Assembly (NCBI RefSeq): GCF_030698145.1
Contig: NZ_JAUYNW010000070.1
Location: 1 to 64,000, forward strand
Direction of reading: 5' to 3'
Source of the DNA: Phenylobacterium sp.
GTDB lineage: Bacteria > Pseudomonadota > Alphaproteobacteria > Caulobacterales > Caulobacteraceae
DNA length: 64,000 nucleotides
Shown: piece by piece, positions 55,631 through 64,000 of the stretch
Position numbering within the stretch: position 1 is the first letter of the stretch
Layout: each line of letters opens with the position of its first letter
Notes under the pieces: model-generated
What the model was told of the DNA's origin: nothing
Database searches by the model: none
Seen by the model: only the letters and a program-made list of their open reading frames with translations
Position numbers and translations under genes: made by a program

Positions 55631-57859
55631 ATGATGGCGGCGAAGATTGGACGGACGCTGGCGGACTCGACTCCGCACTGGCCGCAGCGACCCGCACCGC
55701 CGAAGGGCGCGCCCAACATCCTGGTGGTGCTGTTCGACGATGTCGGGTTCTCGGATTTCGGCTGCTACGGCTCGCCGATCAAGACCCCGACCATCGACGC
55801 CATCGCCGGCGCCGGCCTGCGCTACACCGGCTTCCACACCACGGCCATGTGCTCGACCACCCGGGCGGCCCTGCTGACCGGGCGCAACCACCATTCCGTG
55901 GGGATGGGCTGCCTGGCCAACTTCGATTCAGGCTTCCCCGGCTACCGCGGCAAGATCGCCAGGGAAGCCGGGACCCTGCCGGAGATGCTGCGGGCCAACG
56001 GCTATGGGACCTACATGGTCGGCAAGTGGCACGCGACGCCGCTGACCGAGACGGGCGCGGCGGGGCCTTTCGACGGCTGGCCGCTGGGCCGGGGCTTCGA
56101 CCGTTACTACGGCTTCATGGACGCCGAGACCGACCAGTATTCCCCCGAGCTGGTGCGCGACAACACGCCGATCGAGGCGCCGGCGACCTTTCCCGAGGGC
56201 TATCACCTCACCACCGACCTGGTGGACCAGTCGATCCGCTATGTGGCCGATCACGTGGCCGACGCGCCCGACAAGCCCTGGCTGCTGTGGCTGGCGTTCG
56301 GGGCCTGCCACGCGCCCCACCAGGCGCCAAGGGAGATCATCGAGAGCTACGACGTCGTCTTCGAGGGCGGCTGGGACGTGGAGCGTGAACGCCGGCTGGA
56401 GCGCCAGAAGGCCCTGGGGATCGTGCCGCCCGACACCCGCCTTCCGGCCCGCAACGACGGCGTGAAGGCCTGGGCCGATCACGGCCCGGACGAACAGCGC
56501 GTCTTCACCCGCCTGCAGAGCGCCTTCGCCGGCATGCTGGACCATGCGGACCGCCACCTGGCGCGTCTGGTGGAGTTCCTGGACGAGGCGAACCTGCGCG
56601 ACGACACCCTGATCCTGGTGCTGTCGGACAACGGGGCGAGCCAGGAGGGCGGCCCGTTCGGCTTCGTCAACGCCATGGGCCCCTACAACATGAAACCCGA
56701 GCCGGTGGCCGAGAAGCTGGCGCGGATCGACCTGATCGGCGGACCCGACAGCCATTCCAACTTCCCGCACGGTTGGGCTATGGCCTCCAACACCCCGCTG
56801 CGGCGCTACAAGCAGAACACCCACGGCGGCGGCATCCGCGACCCGCTGGTGATCTCCTGGCCCAAGGGGATCGCGGCGCGCGGCGAGCTGCGCGGCCAGT
56901 TCGCCCATGCCAGCGACTTCACACCGACTCTGCTCGAGGTCCTGGGCCTGACCCCGCCGGACGCCATCAACGGCGTGGTCCAGATGCCGATGGAGGGGGT
57001 GAGCTTCGCGCCCTCCCTGGCCGATCCCACCGCGCCGCCGCGAGGCCGAGCGCAGTATTTCGAGATGTTCGGCCATCGGGGCCTGTGGAAGGACGGCTGG
57101 AAGGCCGTGGCCTACCACCCGCCGGGCCTGTCGTTCGATGACGACCGGTGGGAGCTGTTCCACTTGGACGCCGACTTCTCCGAGACCGACGACCTGGCGC
57201 GGGCGCAGCCCGCCAAGCTCGCCGAACTTCAGGCCCTGTGGTGGAAGGAAGCCGAGGCCTGCCAGGTGCTGCCCCTGGATGACCGCTTCGCCGCCCGCTT
57301 CGCCGAGAACGCCGCGCGCTATTCCGGCCCCCGCAAGCGCTTCGTCTTCCACAAGGGCATGGGGCACCTGCCCACCGACTGCGCCCCGGACGTGCGCTCG
57401 CGCGACTACCGCATCGTGGCCGAGGCCAGGATCGAGCCCGGCTGCGAAGGCGTGCTGATCGCCCATGGCGACGCCACCTGCGGCTACAGTTTGTTCGTCC
57501 GCGACGGACGCCTGCACCACACGATCAATATCGGCGGGACGCGGGCCACGGTCAGCTCCGATGCGCCGCTGGCGCCCGGCTGGCGGACCCTGGGCGTGAT
57601 CTGCGCGCAGGGTGATGGGCGGACCTTCACCCTGACCGTCGACGGCGAGCCGGCCGGCCAGCTCCACACCTATCTGGGCTTCGCCACCCTGATCTCCTGG
57701 TCGGGCCTGGACATCGGCCGTGATCGCGGCAGCGCGGTGGGCGACTATCCCGCCCCCTTCAGCTTCACAAGCAAGCTCCGCAAGGTGACCGTGACCATGG
57801 ACGGCGAACAGGATCTGGACGGCGAGGCCGTCGGCCAGGCGGAGATGGCCCGGCAATAG
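55631..57859 (+). CDS. Sulfatase family hydrolase (arylsulfatase-like)
   Basis: 742 residues. Metal-binding FDDVG (D36, D37) and the formylglycine site C74-S-T-T-R78 (TAMCSTTRAALLTGRNHH) mark it as a sulfatase. LSDNGAS and KQNTHGGGIRDPLV hold further active-site residues. The C-terminal 170 residues add a beta domain (YSLFVRDGRLHHTINIGG). The site has T where the usual CxPxR motif has P or A, so maturation is less certain. No clear signal peptide and no maturase gene nearby. It follows the M20 gene by 8 bases. Confidence 0.9.
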   Translation: MMAAKIGRTLADSTPHWPQRPAPPKGAPNILVVLFDDVGFSDFGCYGSPIKTPTIDAIAGAGLRYTGFHTTAMCSTTRAALLTGRNHHSVGMGCLANFDSGFPGYRGKIAREAGTLPEMLRANGYGTYMVGKWHATPLTETGAAGPFDGWPLGRGFDRYYGFMDAETDQYSPELVRDNTPIEAPATFPEGYHLTTDLVDQSIRYVADHVADAPDKPWLLWLAFGACHAPHQAPREIIESYDVVFEGGWDVERERRLERQKALGIVPPDTRLPARNDGVKAWADHGPDEQRVFTRLQSAFAGMLDHADRHLARLVEFLDEANLRDDTLILVLSDNGASQEGGPFGFVNAMGPYNMKPEPVAEKLARIDLIGGPDSHSNFPHGWAMASNTPLRRYKQNTHGGGIRDPLVISWPKGIAARGELRGQFAHASDFTPTLLEVLGLTPPDAINGVVQMPMEGVSFAPSLADPTAPPRGRAQYFEMFGHRGLWKDGWKAVAYHPPGLSFDDDRWELFHLDADFSETDDLARAQPAKLAELQALWWKEAEACQVLPLDDRFAARFAENAARYSGPRKRFVFHKGMGHLPTDCAPDVRSRDYRIVAEARIEPGCEGVLIAHGDATCGYSLFVRDGRLHHTINIGGTRATVSSDAPLAPGWRTLGVICAQGDGRTFTLTVDGEPAGQLHTYLGFATLISWSGLDIGRDRGSAVGDYPAPFSFTSKLRKVTVTMDGEQDLDGEAVGQAEMARQ

Positions 57860-57925
57860 GCCGCGACTCAAGGTTGATCGCCGCCGACCGCTGCGCCACT
57901 CTGCGTGGGTTGGGGAGTGGGGCGC

Positions 57926-59833
57926 ATGAGCATCCGGAATCTGGTCTTTGCGGCGTGTGCGGCGCTGTTCGCCTGGCCCTGCCTGGCGGCGCCGCTTGAG
58001 GCCTATGGCAGACTGCCCAACATTGAGGTGGCGACCGTTTCGCCCGACGGCGCGTACCTGGCCGTCATCCAGACCAATGGCGAGCAGCGCCGCATCCTGA
58101 TGAAGAACCTCGGCACGGGGGAAATGTCCGGCGTGCTGGTGGGAGAGGCCAAGGTCCGCGACCTGGACTGGGCCGACTCGAGACACTTGCTGATCACCAC
58201 CTCAACCACGGCGCGCATCATGAACGTGATCGCGCCCCGCGACGAATGGCGGCTGCTGTTCTCCTACGACGTTGAGACCAAGAAACTGCATCACCTGCTG
58301 CGGGACATCGGCGGCGGGCTCAACGTCCTCGCAGGGACACCCAGCCTGCGGACGGTCGCGGGCGAGCCCCTGGTCTTCGCCGAGGGCATCAAGTTCGACA
58401 GCATGGGACGCGGGCGCGTTGCGCTGTTCAAGATCGAACTGAAGCGCGGCACCTCCAAGCTGGTGCACGCAGGCTTCCCCGACACCCGCGACTGGCTGGT
58501 CGGGCCGGATGGCGAGCCCATGGCCGAGAGCGAATACGACGGGCGCACCGGACGCTGGTCCATCCGGGTCAAGGAGGGCGCCGGTTGGCGGGAGATCAAG
58601 TCCGGCCGCGCCGCCTATAGCCCGACCCGCCTGCGCGGGTTGGGCCGCGATGGAAAGTCGATGCTCGTCGTGGAGGACGACGGCGAGGAGACCAAGGTCC
58701 ATGAGGTGAGCGCGGCCGGCGAGTGGGGCGAGGAGGTGCTGGAGTCTGACGCCTCGCCGATCCGCGATCCGGTCGGCCATCACCTGATCGGCTACTCTCG
58801 GCGCACCGGCGAGGAGCTCGGCTACACTTTCTTCGACCCCCGCGACCAACGCGCCTGGAACGCGGTGCGTGCGGCCTTTCCGAAGGACGCGGTCACCCTG
58901 CAGTCGTGGTCCGACAACCGGCGCAAGCTCGTGGTGCTGGTGGACTCACCCACCGAGGGTCCCGCCTATTCACTGGTCGACCTGGACGCCAGGAAGGCCA
59001 CCTGGATCGGTGGGGAGTACGAAGGCGTGGAGCCTGGAGAGCTCGCCACGGTCCGCCCGATAAGGTTCAAGGCTGCGGACGGCCTGGACCTGAGCGGTTA
59101 TCTGACGACGCCGAATGGCCGGCTGGCCAAGGCGTTGCCGCTGGTGGTCCTGCCGCATGGCGGGCCCGCCTCACGCGACACCGCCGCGTTCGATTGGTGG
59201 TCGCAGGCCCTGGCTTCGCGCGGCTACGCCGTACTGCAGGTCAACTTCCGGGGCTCCGACGGTATGGGACGCGAGTTCCTGGAAGCCGGCTTCGGCCAAT
59301 GGGGCCGCAAGATGCAGACCGACCTCTCCGATGGGGTGCGCCACCTCACCGCCCAGGGGGTGATCGATCCCAAGCGGGTCTGCATCGTAGGGGCGAGCTA
59401 CGGCGGCTACGCGGCGCTGGCAGGCCCTAGTCTCGATCCGGGAGTCTATCGCTGCGCCGCTTCGGTGGCTGGCCTCTCCGACCTGACGCGGTTCGTGGCC
59501 TGGACCCGGGATCAGAACGGCGCCAGCTCCCAACGCTATTGGACGCGGTTCATGGGGACCAGCGACCCCAAGGACGCCGTGCTGGGTCAGATCTCTCCGG
59601 CGAACCACGTCGACAAGATCAATGCGCCAATTCTGCTGATCCACGGTCGAGACGACACGGTGGTGCCGTTCTCACAGTCCGCGATCATGGCCGAGGCGCT
59701 CACCAAGGCCGGCAAGCCCGTGGATCTGGTCACCCTGCCCGGCGAGGATCACTGGCTCTCACGCGGCGAAACCCGGCTGCAGATGCTGAACGCGATCGTC
59801 GCCTTCCTGGAGAAGCACAACCCGCCGACCTAG
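57926..59833 (+). CDS. S9 family peptidase (acylaminoacyl/oligopeptidase type)
   Basis: 635 residues with a signal peptide ending WPCLAAP. A propeller domain (about 30-370) precedes the alpha/beta-hydrolase: S in VGASYGGYAAL (about 490), D in HGRDDTVVPF (about 575) and H in EDHWLSRG (about 607). NFRGSDGMGREFLEAGFGQWG is the usual S9 prolyl-oligopeptidase signature before the nucleophile. Periplasmic peptidase. GGGAG precedes the ATG at 57926. Confidence 0.93.
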   Translation: MSIRNLVFAACAALFAWPCLAAPLEAYGRLPNIEVATVSPDGAYLAVIQTNGEQRRILMKNLGTGEMSGVLVGEAKVRDLDWADSRHLLITTSTTARIMNVIAPRDEWRLLFSYDVETKKLHHLLRDIGGGLNVLAGTPSLRTVAGEPLVFAEGIKFDSMGRGRVALFKIELKRGTSKLVHAGFPDTRDWLVGPDGEPMAESEYDGRTGRWSIRVKEGAGWREIKSGRAAYSPTRLRGLGRDGKSMLVVEDDGEETKVHEVSAAGEWGEEVLESDASPIRDPVGHHLIGYSRRTGEELGYTFFDPRDQRAWNAVRAAFPKDAVTLQSWSDNRRKLVVLVDSPTEGPAYSLVDLDARKATWIGGEYEGVEPGELATVRPIRFKAADGLDLSGYLTTPNGRLAKALPLVVLPHGGPASRDTAAFDWWSQALASRGYAVLQVNFRGSDGMGREFLEAGFGQWGRKMQTDLSDGVRHLTAQGVIDPKRVCIVGASYGGYAALAGPSLDPGVYRCAASVAGLSDLTRFVAWTRDQNGASSQRYWTRFMGTSDPKDAVLGQISPANHVDKINAPILLIHGRDDTVVPFSQSAIMAEALTKAGKPVDLVTLPGEDHWLSRGETRLQMLNAIVAFLEKHNPPT

Positions 59834-59941
59834 GCGGGATCGTGATCCCTTGTGTTGCGTTATGGCCACACTACATCGGGTCATGCCGGCGTTGCGCTTG
59901 ATCAAGGCGATGCCTGCAAATCCGCCTATCCAGGGGACAGC

Positions 59942-62524
<2,583 letters not shown>

Positions 62525-62528
62525 GGCG

Positions 62529-62554
62529 AACGCCCCGGGTCATCCCGGGGCGTT
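62529..62554 (+). terminator. Terminator of clpB
   Basis: AACGCCCCGGG and CCCGGGGCGTT pair over 11 bp with a TCAT loop, 5 bases after the stop, followed by TGGCTG. The AA/TT closing pairs make a bidirectional signal that could also end the Tyr-rich gene from the other side. Confidence 0.75.
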
Positions 62555-62564
62555 TGGCTGTCGG

Positions 62565-62939
62565 CTACCAGCAGCGCCTAACCCGGACATAGCCCCCGTA
62601 GTAGGGGTCCCATTGGGTGTAGGTGCGGCAGTTCGAACGGCGGTGTCGCGGGGCGTAGTAGCCGTAGGCCGGCGGTCCGTAGTAGCGCCGGTCATAGTAG
62701 CCGCGAGGGTAGTAACCCCGGTCATAGTAGCCATCGCGATAGTAGTACCCGTCGCGGTAGCCACGATCACGGCTACTGGACGCCAGGGCCGCGCCGATAG
62801 CCAAGCCTGCGACGCCGGCGGCTATGGCCGCACCGTCGTCATTGTTGCGATGGCGGCGGCGGTCGGCGGCCTCTGCGCCCGTGGCCAGGGCGCCGGCGAA
62901 CATCACGGCCGCCAGGCTGGTGGCGATCAATTTGCGCAT
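62565..62939 (-). CDS. Exported Tyr/Arg/Gly-rich small protein
   Basis: 124 residues with a signal peptide ending ATGAEA. After a short alanine/glycine patch (AIAAGVAGLAIGAALASSS) comes a run of GYY-type repeats (RDGYYYRDGYYDRGYYPRGYY) and a C-terminal SNCRTYTQWDPYYGGYVRVRRC pair of cysteines. The start at 62939 has GGAGG upstream; an ATG at 62951 has none. Such proteins are common as small envelope proteins in alphaproteobacteria. Role unknown. Confidence 0.78.
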   Translation of the reverse strand: MRKLIATSLAAVMFAGALATGAEAADRRRHRNNDDGAAIAAGVAGLAIGAALASSSRDRGYRDGYYYRDGYYDRGYYPRGYYDRRYYGPPAYGYYAPRHRRSNCRTYTQWDPYYGGYVRVRRCW

Positions 62940-63011
62940 CTTCGCCTCCATGCGGATTTGCGCGTCCCTCGAGGGGTTAACGCACAAGCCCGCCAGGGGG
63001 TCCCGCCAGCC

Positions 63012-63551
63012 CTAGAGTTCGACGCCCACCGGCTTGCCGCCGCGGATCTCGACACGGCGCATGATGGCGATGTCGGGTCCTCTGGCCGGCGCGATCGGCT
63101 TGGCGACCGTGATGACGAACCAGGCTCCGTTCGGCAGGCCCGAGAACGAGAACTGGCTGTTGGCGTCGCACACCGTGCGCTTCACGAAGGCGGAATAGTC
63201 GCCGCTGGGGGCCGAGGGCGTGCGCGCCCGGACATCGGCCGCCGGCAGGGCCGCGCGCTCGGGCGACAGGTAGAGGATGGTCATCCGCCGCCGGCTCCAG
63301 AGGGTCTCCGGCGTCAGCACCACACCGGCGCCGGCGCAGCTGTAGCGGGCGGGACCGGCGCGATAGGTCAGGCGGCCCTCGACGCGACCCTTGCCCGGCA
63401 CGGCCGACCACGAGAAGTCCCCGGGCCGGAACACGGCGGAGGATGGCGGCACCTCACGTGGACGCGGCGGAGGCGGCGGGGGACCCAGGGTGGGCGCGCA
63501 GGCGGCGACCAGAAGCAGGGCGGCGAGGGCGGAGGTAAGGGGTCGGAACAT
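63012..63551 (-). CDS. Small lipoprotein of unknown function
   Basis: 179 residues. The lipobox LVAAC gives acylation at C18, followed by a proline-rich linker (TLGPPPPPPRPREVPP). The remaining part has beta-rich character (GRVEGRLTYRAGPARYSC, SFSGLPNGAWFVITVAKP), which resembles carboxypeptidase-regulatory-like folds. No close family recognised. The start at 63551 gives the signal peptide but lacks a strong ribosome site. Confidence 0.75.
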   Translation of the reverse strand: MFRPLTSALAALLLVAACAPTLGPPPPPPRPREVPPSSAVFRPGDFSWSAVPGKGRVEGRLTYRAGPARYSCAGAGVVLTPETLWSRRRMTILYLSPERAALPAADVRARTPSAPSGDYSAFVKRTVCDANSQFSFSGLPNGAWFVITVAKPIAPARGPDIAIMRRVEIRGGKPVGVEL

Positions 63552-63598
63552 GGCGGGCGCACCATAGGCAAGGCAAGGGTCGCGCGCCAAGGCCTTAG

Positions 63599-63712
63599 AC
63601 CCCTTCCGTTTCAGATGGAATCATCTGATCGGATGAAAAGGGTCTGACTTCAAAAACTTAGAGCGTGACGGGCGCCTGAACCGGTATCCACTTCAGGCTG
63701 TCACGCTCTAGG
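63599..63712. repeat. Two palindromes in the lipoprotein-arfB gap
   Basis: The stretch 63659-63711 pairs AGAGCGTGAC...GTCACGCTCT, with inner arms CCTGAA/TTCAGG, around ACCGGTATCCAC. A shorter element at 63601-63650 (CCCTTCCGTTTCAGATG... CATCTGATCGGATGAAAAGGG) is also partly symmetric. Both resemble short palindromic repeats seen in intergenic regions of alphaproteobacteria. They lie between two minus-strand genes and may end transcription of the downstream-most gene. Confidence 0.6.
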
Positions 63713-63724
63713 CGTCCGAGCCGT

Positions 63725-64000
63725 TCAATCCTCGCCGGTCACCCGGCCGCGGTTCGACTTGATGCCGCCGCGCCGGACCTTCGCCTCGACCCGGCGGATC
63801 TTGGAGGCCTTGGTCGGCTTGGTCTTCTTGCGAGGCGGCGGTGGAGGCTCGGCGGCCTTGCGGATCAGCTCCAGCAGCCGGGCCAGGGCGTCGGCGCGGT
63901 TACGCTCCTGGGTGCGATGGGTCATGGCCACCAGGACCAGCACCCCGTCCTGGGTGATCTTGCGGCCACCCAGCTTCATCAACCGGATCGCGACGTCGTT
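63725..64000 (-). CDS. arfB: Peptidyl-tRNA hydrolase ArfB, C-terminal part, cut by window edge
   Basis: The frame stays open to the right edge: NDVAIRLMKLGGRKITQDGVLVLVAM then HRTQERNRADALARLLELI, and a basic tail (RKKTKPTKASKIRRVEAKVRRGG). This is the end of the ArfB/YaeJ release factor family, which frees stalled ribosomes; the basic tail enters the mRNA channel. The GGQ catalytic part lies outside the window. The ATG at 63982 is internal, so this is a partial gene. Confidence 0.85.
   Translation of the reverse strand, partial: NDVAIRLMKLGGRKITQDGVLVLVAMTHRTQERNRADALARLLELIRKAAEPPPPPRKKTKPTKASKIRRVEAKVRRGGIKSNRGRVTGED

Noticed and set aside
59834-59941. Possible sigma-32 heat-shock promoter of clpB
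   Set aside because: CTTG is present but the partner -10 does not match at a proper distance, so I did not list it.

Overview
This is a GC-rich window in which almost every gene is supported by clear homology. Three features point to an alphaproteobacterium of the Caulobacteraceae (Caulobacter or Phenylobacterium type): large TonB-dependent receptors starting with an EIVVTGSRIRR-type plug, a grxC/nitrilase/DUF1178 operon, and a DUF2855/carotenoid-oxygenase pair. The genus is inferred; there is no rRNA gene here to prove it. I saw no tRNA, rRNA, CRISPR array or prophage. The only mobile-element trace is an IS5-type transposase start cut by the left edge.

Layout. 1-6655: IS remnant and two large outer-membrane receptors on the minus strand. 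7021-12286: threonine aldolase, a soluble triple-PAS hybrid kinase, an exported nuclease and an epoxide hydrolase. 12336-16878: a TetR regulator divergent from DUF2855, carotenoid oxygenase, a quinone-reductase-like enzyme and an NTF2-like protein. 16875-21042: a TonB/receptor pair divergent from a DUF4198 protein and an EF-hand protein, with two Fur-box-like palindromes between them. 21044-31385: a serine hydrolase, a flavin monooxygenase, a methyltransferase interrupted by an in-frame amber codon, secA, a thiolase, a PpiC lipoprotein and argJ. 31487-37967: serine hydrolase, S9 peptidase, an unknown GHSKG protein and a beta-propeller protein. 38197-45602: rhlE, a secreted serralysin-type protease, mutT with an overlapping pilin-like gene, rsgA, yjbQ and catalase. 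45697-50663: oxyR with a glycerate-kinase-like gene, a DUF4168 protein, and a lipoprotein/M48-TPR protease/lipoprotein operon. 50700-53978: methyltransferase divergent from comF, grxC, nitrilase and DUF1178. 54213-64000: M20 peptidase, sulfatase, S9 peptidase, clpB, two small exported proteins and the C-terminal part of arfB.

How the genes work together. Exported or envelope hydrolases dominate (two S9, two beta-lactamase-fold, M10, M20, M48, sulfatase, nuclease). With three TonB-dependent receptors they suit a scavenger of polymers and oligopeptides in poor waters or soil. Two regulatory units read directly from the DNA: oxyR divergent from catalase, and a probably iron-controlled receptor locus with its own TonB.

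The most unusual observations are the amber codon in the methyltransferase that abuts secA, a dispersed structured repeat of about 145 bp found immediately after two unrelated stop codons in the same sense orientation, the Fur-like double operator, and a degenerate pilin-like gene overlapping mutT. I found no clear new multi-gene defence or biosynthetic system.
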